Assembly (NCBI GenBank): GCA_050260775.1
Contig: JBLNCP010000023.1
Span: 1-64,000, forward strand
Origin: CALABS01 sp050260775
GTDB lineage: Bacteria > Pseudomonadota > Alphaproteobacteria > Rhodospirillales > Magnetospirillaceae
Direction of reading: 5' to 3'
Length of the DNA stretch: 64,000 nucleotides
The first letter of the stretch is position 1. Every line of letters begins with the position of its first letter. Positions 16,951 through 25,379 of this stretch are shown here, piece after piece. The notes under the pieces were generated by a model. It worked only from the letters and a program-made list of their open reading frames with translations, was not told the origin of the DNA and ran no database searches. The position numbers and the translations under genes were made by a program.

Positions 16951-18480
16951 ATGACCACCCACGCCCCCACCGTCGCCTTCTCGGGCATCGACTGCCTCGA
17001 CATCGACGTGCAGGTGCAGGTGGCCAATGGCTTGCCGGCCTTCACCATCGTCGGGCTGCCGGACAAGGCGGTGGGGGAGAGCCGCGAGCGGGTGCGGGCG
17101 GCCTTCAACGCCCTGGGGCTGGCGCTGCCGCCGAAACGAATCACCGTCAACCTGGCGCCGGCCGACCTTCTCAAGGAGGGCAGCCATTTCGACCTGCCCA
17201 TCGCGCTCGGTCTCCTGGCCGGCATGGGGGTGCTGCCGCCCGACGAGGTGCTGGGCTACGTCTCGCTGGGCGAGTTGGGCCTCGACGGCAGCCTGGCGCC
17301 GGTGGCCGGGGTGCTGCCGGCGGCGATCGCCGCCAATGCCGCCGAGCGCGGCCTGATCTGCCCGGCGGCGCAGGGCTCCGAGGCCGCGTGGGCCGGCGAG
17401 GTCGAGGTGCTGGCGGCACCGTCGCTGCTGGCGCTGATCAACCACTTCAAGGGCACCCAGGTGCTGCCCCGCCCCACCCCCATGCTGGCCGAGGAGGTCG
17501 GGCACCACCTCGACCTCAAGGACATCAAGGGCCAGGAAAGCGCCAAGCGGGCGCTGGAGGTGGCGGCGGCCGGCGGCCACAACCTGCTGTTCGTCGGGCC
17601 GCCCGGCTCAGGCAAGTCCATGCTGGCGGCCCGCCTGCCCGGCCTGCTGCCGCCCTTGTCGCCGGCCGAGGCCCTGGAAGTCAGCATGATCCACTCGGTG
17701 GCCGGCCAGCTCGGCGACGGCAAGCTGCTGGCGCGCCGGCCCTACCGCGATCCGCACCACTCGGCGTCGGTGCCCTCGCTGGTCGGCGGCGGCTTGAGGG
17801 CCCGGCCGGGTGAGATTTCGCTCGCCCACCTGGGCGTGCTGTTCCTCGACGAGCTGCCCGAGTTCCAGCGCGGTGCGCTCGAGGCGCTGCGCCAGCCGCT
17901 GGAGACCGGCCGCGCCACCGTCGCCCGCGCCAACGCCCACGTCACCTATCCGGCGCGGGTGCAGCTGGTCGCCGCCATGAACCCCTGCCGCTGCGGTTAC
18001 CTCGGCGACGCCGCCCTGGCCTGCCCCAAGGCGCCCCGCTGCGGCGCCGAGTACCAGTCCAAGATCAGCGGACCGTTGTTCGACCGTATCGACCTCCACG
18101 TGGACGTGCCGGCGGTCAGTCCGATGGATTTGTCGGTGCCGCCGCCGGCCGAAGGCACGGCCGAGGTGGCCGCCCGGGTCGCCGCCGCCCGCGAGGTCCA
18201 GCGCGAGCGCTACGGCGCCCTGGCCGCCGGCCGCGGCTGGCGCTGCAACGCCGAGGCTGAGGGCGAGGTGCTGGAACGGGTGGCCGCCCCCGACGCCCCG
18301 GGCCGGCACTTGCTCACCGAGGCGGCCGAGCGCATGCGCCTGTCGGCGCGCGGCTACCACCGCATCCTCAGGGTGGCGCGCACCCTGGCCGACCTCGACG
18401 GCTCCGAGGCGGTGCGGCGCATCCACATCGCCGAGGCGGCGAGCTACCGCCGCCTGGTGCCGGGTCGACCCGCTGCCTGA
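16951..18480 (+). CDS. comM: ComM/YifB-family Mg-chelatase-like AAA+ ATPase
   Basis: ComM is a hexameric helicase that promotes branch migration during natural transformation; YifB homologues are widespread also in non-transformable bacteria. The 509 residues include the N-terminal ComM domain (GLPAFTIVGLPDKAVGESRERV, NLAPADLLKEGSHFDLPIAL), a AAA+ module with Walker A GPPGSGKS (about 216-223), PYRDPHHSASVPSLVGGG, Walker B LGVLFLDELPEF, the CRCGY zinc-like segment with two further Cys, and a C-terminal helical domain. It is monocistronic by position. Confidence 0.95.
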   Translation: MTTHAPTVAFSGIDCLDIDVQVQVANGLPAFTIVGLPDKAVGESRERVRAAFNALGLALPPKRITVNLAPADLLKEGSHFDLPIALGLLAGMGVLPPDEVLGYVSLGELGLDGSLAPVAGVLPAAIAANAAERGLICPAAQGSEAAWAGEVEVLAAPSLLALINHFKGTQVLPRPTPMLAEEVGHHLDLKDIKGQESAKRALEVAAAGGHNLLFVGPPGSGKSMLAARLPGLLPPLSPAEALEVSMIHSVAGQLGDGKLLARRPYRDPHHSASVPSLVGGGLRARPGEISLAHLGVLFLDELPEFQRGALEALRQPLETGRATVARANAHVTYPARVQLVAAMNPCRCGYLGDAALACPKAPRCGAEYQSKISGPLFDRIDLHVDVPAVSPMDLSVPPPAEGTAEVAARVAAAREVQRERYGALAAGRGWRCNAEAEGEVLERVAAPDAPGRHLLTEAAERMRLSARGYHRILRVARTLADLDGSEAVRRIHIAEAASYRRLVPGRPAA

Positions 18481-18547
18481 CCCCATCGGTGATTCTAAAT
18501 TGCAGGTCGCGCTTGCGGCCTTGCCGGAAATTACGCACAGTTATGCC

Positions 18548-19201
18548 ATGAATGCCGTCAAGCCCTGCACCGGTCCCACCCGCTGTCACGAAATGGCCGG
18601 GACCATCACCGACATCCTGCTCGCGCTGGTACGCGAACGGGCGGTCGACGGCATGGTGGCGATGGACGACGTCGAGAAGATCCTGCAGCTGATGCGCCGC
18701 GGCACGGTGGCGCTCGACAACGTGCTGCGTTCGCACGAGGAAGCCTGCCGCAAGGAGCACCAGAAGCCGCGCGGCAACATCGGCGCCCGCTCCAACCCGC
18801 TGCAGCGCCTGATGGTGCGCCCGTTCGAGCACCTGCTGATGGGCGACAAGCCGGCGTTCAAGCGCGTGCACCTGCCCAATTACTTCGCTTTCTACGAGGC
18901 GGCGCTGGGCGAGCGCCTCGACGCCTTCGAGCGCCAGGCCAAGTCGGTGATCCAGGCGCTGCTGGTCATCCACGGCAACAACCTGACCTGGGACCACTTC
19001 TATGCCGACGCCCGCACCGTCAAGCTGCTGCACGCGGCACTCAAGCTGATTACCCACCAGCTCGCCGCCCCCGAGGGCCAGCGCCTGTGGGCGGCCTCCA
19101 TGATCCGCCCGGTGGGGGACGTGGCGGCGCCGACCATCCCGGAATGCAACGTCATCCGCGAGGCGCTGCTCGAGACCCACCGCGGCCTGTCGGCGGCGTA
19201 G
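18548..19201 (+). CDS. Conserved hypothetical protein, cytoplasmic, mostly helical
   Basis: A 217-residue protein I cannot assign. It begins MNAVKPCTGPTRCHEMAG and has no signal peptide or membrane helix. Predicted features are helices throughout, a central basic segment (RSHEEACRKEHQKPRGNIG), conserved-looking aromatics (NYFAFYEAALGERL, NLTWDHFY) and three Cys. ATG 18548 is chosen; the frame is open to a TTG at 18500, and neither start has a good ribosome-binding site. Codon use and GC match the neighbours, so it is a resident gene. It is 67 bp behind comM on the same strand and convergent with the HIT gene; co-expression with comM is possible. Confidence 0.65.
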   Translation: MNAVKPCTGPTRCHEMAGTITDILLALVRERAVDGMVAMDDVEKILQLMRRGTVALDNVLRSHEEACRKEHQKPRGNIGARSNPLQRLMVRPFEHLLMGDKPAFKRVHLPNYFAFYEAALGERLDAFERQAKSVIQALLVIHGNNLTWDHFYADARTVKLLHAALKLITHQLAAPEGQRLWAASMIRPVGDVAAPTIPECNVIREALLETHRGLSAA

Positions 19202-19230
19202 GCGACCCTCTTTCCACAGCGTCAGGCCCG

Positions 19231-19275
19231 AGCGTGACCCGGGCATCCATGGACCCTCGGGTCAAGCCGGAGGGC
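19231..19275. repeat. Partial palindromic dispersed repeat (CCCGGGCATCCA family)
   Basis: GTGACCCGGGCATCCATGGACC followed by CTCGGGTCAAGCCGGAGG resembles the repeat found complete at 60082-60151. GACCCG (19236-19241) pairs with CGGGTC (19258-19263). It sits between convergent genes, so it may also act as a terminator. Confidence 0.45.
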
Positions 19276-19306
19276 GACGATAGGCGCATTCACCGCGAGT
19301 GAACGC

Positions 19307-19669
19307 TCACGCCGGCTGGATCATGCGGCCGAGTCGGCGGCCGCCGAAGATGTGGATGTGGAGGTGGGGGACCTCCTGGCCGCCGTTGGCGCCCACGTTG
19401 GCCAGCATGCGCCAGCCGTCCTCATCGACGCCGACCATGCCGGCCACCTTGCGCACGGCGCGGAAGAAGGCGGCGATCTCGGCATCCGACGCCGTCTCGG
19501 CGAAGTCGTTCATCGAGACGTATGCGCCCTTGGGGATGACCAGCACGTGGACCGGGGCCTGGGGATTGATGTCGTGGAAGGCGAGCGTGTGGTCGTCCTC
19601 GTGCACTTTCTTGCAGGGGATCTCGCCCCGCAGGATCTTGGCGAACACATTGTTGGGATCATAGGCCAT
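19307..19669 (-). CDS. HIT-family (Hint/PKCI-type) nucleotide-binding protein
   Basis: Small 120-residue purine nucleoside phosphoramidase of the histidine triad family. The triad HLHIHIFGG is present (about residues 105-113), as are the N-terminal NNVFAKILRGEIPCKKVHEDD and VLVIPKGAY segments. ATG 19669 is the start supported by homology and spacing. It is the last gene of the his run, 14 bp behind hisE. A role in histidine synthesis is not implied; placement after hisE is common in alphaproteobacteria. Confidence 0.95.
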   Translation of the reverse strand: MAYDPNNVFAKILRGEIPCKKVHEDDHTLAFHDINPQAPVHVLVIPKGAYVSMNDFAETASDAEIAAFFRAVRKVAGMVGVDEDGWRMLANVGANGGQEVPHLHIHIFGGRRLGRMIQPA

Positions 19670-19683
19670 CGCGCTGGTCTCCC

Positions 19684-20001
19684 TTACTTCTTCCGCGAAT
19701 TCTTCTCTTCGATGCCCGAGGTGCCGGTGCGCCGATCCAGCTCGGCCCAGACGTCGTCGGGCCGCACGCCGCATTCGGCCCACAGCACCAGCAGGTGATA
19801 GAGCAGGTCGGCGCTTTCGGACACCACCTTGTCGGGGCCCTGGGCGAGGGAGGCGATCACCGTCTCCACCGCTTCCTCGCCCACCTTCTGCGCGATCTTG
19901 CCGCGGCCCTTGGCGAACAGCTTGGCGGTGTACGAGGTTTCCGGGTCGGCGCCCTTGCGGCCGGCGATGACGGCGTAGAGCTGGTCCAGTGCGTCGCTCA
20001 T
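19684..20001 (-). CDS. hisE: Phosphoribosyl-ATP pyrophosphatase
   Basis: Second step of histidine synthesis, hydrolysing PR-ATP to PR-AMP. The 105-residue stand-alone enzyme has the MazG-like helical core with the metal-binding acidic residues (KVGEEAVETVIAS, ESADLLYHLLVLW). It is not fused to HisI, as is usual in alphaproteobacteria, and hisI is not in this window. Ten bases separate it from hisF. Confidence 0.97.
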   Translation of the reverse strand: MSDALDQLYAVIAGRKGADPETSYTAKLFAKGRGKIAQKVGEEAVETVIASLAQGPDKVVSESADLLYHLLVLWAECGVRPDDVWAELDRRTGTSGIEEKNSRKK

Positions 20002-20011
20002 GGACAGAGCC

Positions 20012-20773
20012 TCAGATCGGGCGGACGGGGATGCCGGCGGCGGCCATGTGGGCCTTGGCCTCGGCGATGGAAAACAGACCGAAATGAAAGATCGAGGCGG
20101 CCAGCACGGCGGTGGCGTGGCCGTCGCGGATGCCTTCCACCAGGTGGTCGAGCGTGCCGACGCCGCCCGAGGCGATCACCGGCACCCGGGTGGCGTCGGC
20201 CACCGCGCGGGTCAGCGCGATGTTGAAGCCCTGGCGGGTGCCGTCGCGGTCCATCGAGGTCAGAAGGATCTCGCCGGCGCCGTATTCGGTCATGCGCTTG
20301 GCCCACTCCACCGCGTCGATGCCGGTGGGGTTGCGGCCGCCGTGGGTGAAGATCTCGAACTTGTCCGGCCCGGTCTGCTTGGCGTCGATGGCGACCACGA
20401 TGCACTGGCTGCCGAACTTCTCGGCCGCCTCGCGCACGAATTCCGGGCGGTGCACCGCGGCGGTGTTGATGGAGACCTTGTCGGCCCCAGCCAGCAGCAG
20501 CTTGCGAATGTCTTCGACCTGACGGACGCCGCCGCCGACGGTCAGCGGCATGAAGCACGCCTCGGCGGTGCGGCTGACCACGTCGTAGATGGTGTCGCGG
20601 TTCTCGTGGCTGGCGGTGATGTCGAGGAAGGTCAGCTCGTCGGCGCCGGCGCGGTCGTAGACCTTGGCCTGCTCGACCGGGTCGCCGGCGTCGACCAGGT
20701 CGACGAAGTTCACGCCCTTGACGACGCGGCCGTCCTTGACGTCGAGACAGGGGATGACGCGCATCTTGAGCAT
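20012..20773 (-). CDS. hisF: Imidazole glycerol phosphate synthase, cyclase subunit
   Basis: TIM-barrel cyclase that uses ammonia from HisH to form imidazole glycerol phosphate and AICAR. The 253 residues contain the catalytic Asp in RVIPCLDVKDGRVVKG (about residue 11), VGGGVRQVEDI, SINTAAV, the second catalytic Asp in CIVVAIDAK (about 130), the phosphate-binding segments and GVGTLDHLVEG. It lies between hisA (4 bp upstream) and hisE. Confidence 0.99.
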   Translation of the reverse strand: MLKMRVIPCLDVKDGRVVKGVNFVDLVDAGDPVEQAKVYDRAGADELTFLDITASHENRDTIYDVVSRTAEACFMPLTVGGGVRQVEDIRKLLLAGADKVSINTAAVHRPEFVREAAEKFGSQCIVVAIDAKQTGPDKFEIFTHGGRNPTGIDAVEWAKRMTEYGAGEILLTSMDRDGTRQGFNIALTRAVADATRVPVIASGGVGTLDHLVEGIRDGHATAVLAASIFHFGLFSIAEAKAHMAAAGIPVRPI

Positions 20774-20777
20774 GGGA

Positions 20778-21503
20778 TCAGTCCTTCAGCAGCGCGATCG
20801 CCGCCTTGACGTCGATGCGGCCGTCGTAGATGGCCCGGCCCGAGATCACCCCGGCGATGCCGGACGCCGCCACCTGCTTCAGCGCCCGGAGGTCGTCGAG
20901 CGACGACACGCCGCCCGAGGCGATGACCGGGGTGGAGATGGCTTCGGCCAGGGCGGCGGTGGCGGCCACGTTGGGCCCGGCCAGCACGCCGTCGCGATCG
21001 ATGTCGGTGTAGATGATGGCCGCCGCGCCGGCGTCCTCGAACTTCATGGCGAGGTCGAGCACGGTGAGGTCCGAGGTCTCGGCCCAGCCCTCGACCGCGA
21101 CCATCCCGCCCTTGGCGTCGATGCCGACGGCGACCCGGCCGGGGAAGCGTCGGCAGGCCTCGCGCACCAGCTCGGGGTTGCGCAGCGCCACCGTGCCGAG
21201 GATGACGCGCGAGACGCCGCGCGCCAGCCAGTCCTCGATGGTCGCCATGTCGCGGATGCCGCCGCCCAGCTGCACCGGCACCGAAACGGCCTTGAGGATC
21301 GACTCCACCGCCGCGGCATTGACCGGCTTGCCGGCGAAGGCGCCGTTGAGGTCGACCACGTGGATCCACTCGGCTCCCGCCTCGGCGAAGGCGCGCGCCT
21401 GGGCGCCGGGATCGGTGTTGAACACCGTCGCCTCCTCCATGAGGCCCAGCTTGAGGCGGACGCAGGCGCCGTCCTTGAGGTCGATGGCGGGGAACAGGAT
21501 CAT
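20778..21503 (-). CDS. hisA: Phosphoribosylformimino-5-aminoimidazole carboxamide ribotide isomerase
   Basis: TIM-barrel isomerase opening the ribose of ProFAR. The 241 residues show FPAIDLKDGACVRL with the catalytic Asp (about residue 8), VQLGGGIRDMATIEDWL, RVILGTVA, IYTDIDRDG with the second Asp, and ASGGVSSLDDLRAL. Spacing to hisF (4 bp) and hisH (1 bp) shows an operon. Confidence 0.99.
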   Translation of the reverse strand: MILFPAIDLKDGACVRLKLGLMEEATVFNTDPGAQARAFAEAGAEWIHVVDLNGAFAGKPVNAAAVESILKAVSVPVQLGGGIRDMATIEDWLARGVSRVILGTVALRNPELVREACRRFPGRVAVGIDAKGGMVAVEGWAETSDLTVLDLAMKFEDAGAAAIIYTDIDRDGVLAGPNVAATAALAEAISTPVIASGGVSSLDDLRALKQVAASGIAGVISGRAIYDGRIDVKAAIALLKD

Positions 21504-21504
21504 G

Positions 21505-22149
21505 TCACGGAGCCCAGGTCAGGAAGTTGGCGATGACGGCGAGGCCGGTGGCCTGGCTCTTCTCGGGATGGAACTGGGTGCCGACCACCGTGCCGCGGCC
21601 AATCACGGCGGCGACGCGGCCGCCATACTCCACGTGCGCCAGCTCGTTGGCGGGGTCCTTCACCGCGAAGCGGTAGGAATGGACGAAGTAGGCGTGGGCG
21701 GCGGCGGGCAATCCGGCCAGCAGCGGGTGGGCGCAGGGCGCGAACTTGAGCTCGTTCCAGCCCATGTGCGGCACCTTGAGGGTCGGGTCGTCCGGGGTCA
21801 GCGGCACCACTTCGCCCGGGATCCAGCCCAGGCCGGCGTGCTCGCCGTGCTCGCGCCCGGTGGTGGCCAGCAGCTGCATGCCGACGCAGATGCCGAGGAA
21901 GGGACGGCCCTTGCGGTGGACGTGCTCGTCGAGGGCCTCGATCATGCCGGGCAGCGCCGCCAGGCCGGCCTTGCAGTCGCCGAAGGCGCCGACGCCCGGC
22001 AGGACCACGCGGTCGGCCTTCGCCACCGCCTCGGCCGAGGCGGTCACCTCGATGCGGGCGGCCAGGCCCTGCTCGGCGACCACCCGCTCGAACGCCTTGG
22101 CGGCGGAGCGCAGGTTGCCCGAACCGTAATCGACGATGGCGACCAGCAT
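21505..22149 (-). CDS. hisH: Imidazole glycerol phosphate synthase, glutaminase subunit
   Basis: Class I glutamine amidotransferase that feeds ammonia to HisF. In 214 residues the start VAIVDYGSGNLRS, the oxyanion strand VLPGVGAFGD, the nucleophile Cys in LGICVGMQLL (about residue 88) and the C-terminal His-Glu pair in VVGTQFHPEKS are all present. One base separates it from hisB and from hisA. Confidence 0.99.
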   Translation of the reverse strand: MLVAIVDYGSGNLRSAAKAFERVVAEQGLAARIEVTASAEAVAKADRVVLPGVGAFGDCKAGLAALPGMIEALDEHVHRKGRPFLGICVGMQLLATTGREHGEHAGLGWIPGEVVPLTPDDPTLKVPHMGWNELKFAPCAHPLLAGLPAAAHAYFVHSYRFAVKDPANELAHVEYGGRVAAVIGRGTVVGTQFHPEKSQATGLAVIANFLTWAP

Positions 22150-22150
22150 G

Positions 22151-22750
22151 CTAGAGCGAGCCCCCCAGGGTTCCCTTGGTGGAGGGCACGGCGTCGGCCT
22201 TGCGGGGATCGATCTCGACCGCTTCGCGCAAGCTGCGGGCCAGGGCCTTGAAGCAGCTCTCGACGATGTGGTGGTTGTTCTCGCCGTAGAGGGTCTCGAC
22301 GTGCAGGGTGGCGCCGGCCGCCTGGGCGAACGCCTGGAACCATTCCTTGAACAGCTCGGTGTCCATGTCGCCGACCTTGTCGCGCACGAACTCCACCTTC
22401 CACACCAGGTAGGGGCGGTTCGACAGGTCGATGGCGACCCGCGTCAGCGTCTCGTCCATGGGCACCAGCGCCTGGCCGTAGCGGCGGATGCCCTTGCGGT
22501 CGCCCAGCGCCTTGGCCACCGCCTGGCCGATGGCGATGCCGGAATCCTCGGTGGTGTGGTGGAAGTCGATGTGCAGGTCGCCCTGCGCCGCCACTTCCAG
22601 GTCGATCAGCGAGTGGCGCGACAGCTGCTCCAGCATGTGGTCGAGGAAGCCGATGCCGGTGCCGACCGTGTAGCGGCCGCTGCCGTCGAGGTCGACGGCC
22701 ACCGTCAGGCTGGTCTCGGTGGTCTTGCGTTCGATGCTGGCCTTGCGCAT
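22151..22750 (-). CDS. hisB: Imidazoleglycerol-phosphate dehydratase
   Basis: Manganese-dependent dehydratase of the histidine pathway. The 199 residues are the stand-alone dehydratase without the HisN phosphatase domain fused in enterobacteria. Metal-binding repeats are visible as GFLDHMLEQLSRHS, DFHHTTEDSGIAIG and NNHHIVESCFKALAR. It begins the hisB-hisH-hisA-hisF-hisE-HIT run, with AGGAGGG before its ATG. The 162-bp upstream region, shared with the divergent protease gene, shows no His-codon leader peptide or obvious attenuator. Confidence 0.99.
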   Translation of the reverse strand: MRKASIERKTTETSLTVAVDLDGSGRYTVGTGIGFLDHMLEQLSRHSLIDLEVAAQGDLHIDFHHTTEDSGIAIGQAVAKALGDRKGIRRYGQALVPMDETLTRVAIDLSNRPYLVWKVEFVRDKVGDMDTELFKEWFQAFAQAAGATLHVETLYGENNHHIVESCFKALARSLREAVEIDPRKADAVPSTKGTLGGSL

Positions 22751-22912
22751 GGGCGCCCTCCTGGTCCGCAGGGTTTCTCATGTAACAGCAATGCCGCGGG
22801 AACGGAAGCCTCGCGGGGACGTGGGACGCTCTGCGCCGTTGCATGCAAAGCCGAAATCAGAGTATCAAGAATTGCATAGCACAAACGATATGCGCCGAAT
22901 GCGGGGACGGAG

Positions 22913-24520
22913 ATGCCGGAAGCGTTTGGGTTGCGACGATGGGCGCCGGCCACCCTTGCCCTGGCCGGCGTGCTGCTGGCCGCGGCACCCGCCGTCGCCG
23001 CCCGACGCGCAGCCCCGGCGGTCCAGCCGTCGGCCGCTGTGGCCGACCTGCTCGACCGCGCGCGCTTCCCCGTCCCGGGGGCTGAGCCGGTCGGGCGGAT
23101 CACGGTGGTCAACGCCACCAGCCAGACTCTATTGCGGGAGCAGGATGTGGACTTCCCCCTCTCCCTGGGGATCGATCTGCCGCTCGACGTCAAGGTGTCA
23201 TCCCTCGGCGACGCCATTGGCCGGCCGCAAGCGGAAACCGGACGCTTCATCCTGGTGTTCGACGTCGCCCTGGCCAAGGCCAGCCGGCGCGTGCGCGATG
23301 TGAAGAGCGAGGAATCGTGGAAGGTCACCAGCTGGGTCCACCACCGGAACCCGGAATACGAGGCGGCCTTCGACGAGGCGAAGCGCCAGGCCCGGCTTGC
23401 AATCAGCCCCAGCCTGGACGACCTGCTGCGCCTGCCCAGCCTCGCCGATCTCGGGGTCGACGAGGAGCAGGAGGAGGGCGTCACCCCCCTGGACGCGGCC
23501 AAGCGCCGGCTGGTGGGGCTTTCCCGCACCATCGACGTGCCGGTGTACGGCCGCTACCGCTACCGGGTGGGCGAGGTGGAAGCCCGCAAGGCGCTGACGG
23601 TCAACGTCACCCTGGTCGACCGGCAGGAACGCACGGTCCGCCGCTCGGTGTTCGACGTGGCCGAGAACCAGCAGTTCACCCCCGTCTATGACGTGGATGA
23701 TACCGATCCCTTCAAGGGCAGCATCCTGGCTGAGCACGCCGCGGAGAAGGACATCAAGGATTGGGAGCGCGCTCCGGTGGTGGTGGATCTCGGCCGGGCC
23801 CTGGCGGCGGCCGGCAAGGCGAAGGCGCGCCCCTATCGCCCGGCGGCGCTGACCCGCGACCTGGCGCGCGACCGGTCGGCGGCGCTGGCCAGGGCCGTCC
23901 GCGACGATCGCTTCGACGACCGGCCGCTCGACGACCCCCGCTTCGACAGCGTGGTGGTGATCTACCAGGCCAAGGGCATGGGTTCCGGCTTCTACGTGCG
24001 GCCCGACATCGTGATGACCAACTGGCACGTGGTCGAGGACCTGCCGCTGGTGGAGATGCGGCTCTACGACAAGCGCGAGACCTTCGGCCAGGTCATCGCC
24101 AAGGATGTCGTCCGCGACCTGGCGCTGGTGAAGGTGCAGACGCGCGGCCGTCCGGTGGCGTTCTACCAGGGGCGCCAGCTCCACCCCGGCATGGGCCTGG
24201 AAACCATCGGCCATCCGCTCAACGCCACCTACACGGTCACGCGCGGCGTGGTCAGCGCGGTACGGCACCGCGACCCCGGCGCGCCGACCAGGCCGGGGGA
24301 CAGGAACGACGTGCTCTACGTGCAGACCGACGCCGAGATCAGCCCCGGCAGCTCGGGCGGACCGGTCTTCCTCGGAGACCGGGTGGTCGGAATCGCCACC
24401 TGGGGCGTGCGCAGCCGGACCGACGGCCAGACGGCGGCGGGGCAGATGGCGGGAATAAGCTTCGCCGTCCACTACGCCGAGGCGCTGAGGTTCCTGGCGG
24501 CCGCAATGAGGGGGGAATGA
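22913..24520 (+). CDS. Secreted trypsin-like serine protease (S1C/HtrA-type core) with long N-terminal extension
   Basis: Predicted exported protease of 535 residues. A signal peptide (WAPATLALAGVLLAAAPAVAA) is followed by an extension of about 310 residues I cannot assign (basic/acidic, with KRRLVGLSRTIDVPVYGRYR and a DVAENQQFTP segment). The protease domain has the full catalytic triad: His372 (TNWHVVED), Asp402 (RDLALVKV) and Ser481 (PGSSGGPVF). No PDZ domain follows, unlike DegP/DegS. ATG 22913 has GGACGGAG directly before it, which is too close, so a start slightly downstream (TTG about 22931) is possible. It is coupled to the next gene by an ATGA overlap. Confidence 0.8.
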   Translation: MPEAFGLRRWAPATLALAGVLLAAAPAVAARRAAPAVQPSAAVADLLDRARFPVPGAEPVGRITVVNATSQTLLREQDVDFPLSLGIDLPLDVKVSSLGDAIGRPQAETGRFILVFDVALAKASRRVRDVKSEESWKVTSWVHHRNPEYEAAFDEAKRQARLAISPSLDDLLRLPSLADLGVDEEQEEGVTPLDAAKRRLVGLSRTIDVPVYGRYRYRVGEVEARKALTVNVTLVDRQERTVRRSVFDVAENQQFTPVYDVDDTDPFKGSILAEHAAEKDIKDWERAPVVVDLGRALAAAGKAKARPYRPAALTRDLARDRSAALARAVRDDRFDDRPLDDPRFDSVVVIYQAKGMGSGFYVRPDIVMTNWHVVEDLPLVEMRLYDKRETFGQVIAKDVVRDLALVKVQTRGRPVAFYQGRQLHPGMGLETIGHPLNATYTVTRGVVSAVRHRDPGAPTRPGDRNDVLYVQTDAEISPGSSGGPVFLGDRVVGIATWGVRSRTDGQTAAGQMAGISFAVHYAEALRFLAAAMRGE

Positions 24521-25263
24521 CCATGGGCCCCGGGCGACGCGCGTTCCTGGCGACCGGACTCGCCTCGCTGGCCACCGGCTGCACCTGGCTGAAATCGCGC
24601 GACGGCATGGTGGTGGACCATGACACCCAGCGCATGTACGGCCTGCTGGTGTCGGGCGAGCCGGTGTTCACCGACCCGACCCTGTTTCCCAATCGGCGCC
24701 TCAAGCTGACCACCCGCAACATGTCGGGCGACCCCGTCTACGACCTCGCCGAGTTCCGCGAGGCGGTCACCCAGGCCGTGCTCGCCAAGGGCTACGAGCG
24801 CTCCGACGACCGCGATTTCGGCCTCAAGCTCGACCTCAACGTCATCCGCAGCCAACAGGTCGACCACGCCCTGGTCAAGGAGCTGGGGATCGCCGGCGGC
24901 GCCTTGGGCGGCGCCTACGGGATCGCCCGCCAGCAGGGCGGCTTCGTCGGCGCCTTCCCGGCCGGGATCCTGACCGGGGCGACCCTGGGGGCGGTGGCCG
25001 GTCGTTTCGCTCTCGAAAACACCTACATCGTCACCGCCGAGGTCAAGTTCGGCGTCCTGCGCAATTCATTGAAACCGCGCCGCGTCATCACCTTCGACGG
25101 CAGCCCGCGCATCGAGGAGTGGGAGGAGACCGGGTTCGGCAGCTTCCGCCAGATCTCGCGCGCCTTCATCCATTCGTACGGCGGCGCCTACGTGATCAGC
25201 CAGCGCGAGGTGGCCAGCGAGGTGCGCGCCCGCCTGATCCGCTCGCTGACCGATTTCGTGTGA
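24517..25263 (+). CDS. TraT-like outer-membrane lipoprotein (complement-resistance family)
   Basis: Predicted lipoprotein of 248 residues. The N-terminus has a twin-arginine-like RRAFLATG followed by a lipobox LATGC (Cys22). A central Gly/Ala-rich hydrophobic stretch (about 125-165, GIAGGALGGAYGIA and FPAGILTGATLGAVAG) and the following NTYIVTAEVKFGV match the TraT layout, in which a helical hairpin inserts in the outer membrane. TraT blocks surface conjugation or complement when plasmid-borne; chromosomal copies have no fixed role. The start overlaps the protease stop (ATGA); ATG 24523 is an alternative. The pairing with a secreted protease suggests a shared envelope function, which is inference. 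Confidence 0.7.
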   Translation: MTMGPGRRAFLATGLASLATGCTWLKSRDGMVVDHDTQRMYGLLVSGEPVFTDPTLFPNRRLKLTTRNMSGDPVYDLAEFREAVTQAVLAKGYERSDDRDFGLKLDLNVIRSQQVDHALVKELGIAGGALGGAYGIARQQGGFVGAFPAGILTGATLGAVAGRFALENTYIVTAEVKFGVLRNSLKPRRVITFDGSPRIEEWEETGFGSFRQISRAFIHSYGGAYVISQREVASEVRARLIRSLTDFV

Positions 25264-25274
25264 GGTCCTGCGCC

Positions 25275-25302
25275 CTTCCCTTCGGCGGAATCCACCCTAT
25301 CT
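25275..25302 (+). promoter_or_regulatory. Candidate heat-shock (RpoH-type) promoter before hslVU
   Basis: CCTATCT (25296-25302) matches the alphaproteobacterial RpoH -10 pattern CYTATNT; CTTCCC (25275-25280) stands 15 bp upstream as a weak -35 (CTTG expected). It is 78 bp before the hslV start, in a 116-bp gap. Weak evidence, supported by the known heat induction of hslVU. Confidence 0.3.
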
Positions 25303-25379
25303 CTCTATGCCGTGCGGGGATTGCGCGGGCAGACCCCCTTTGTCATCATCGCCGACCCCATCCCGCGACAGGAACTTCC

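Noticed and set aside
22751..22912. Histidine attenuator leader before hisB
   Set aside because: No short ORF with consecutive His codons and no paired terminator/antiterminator hairpins were found.
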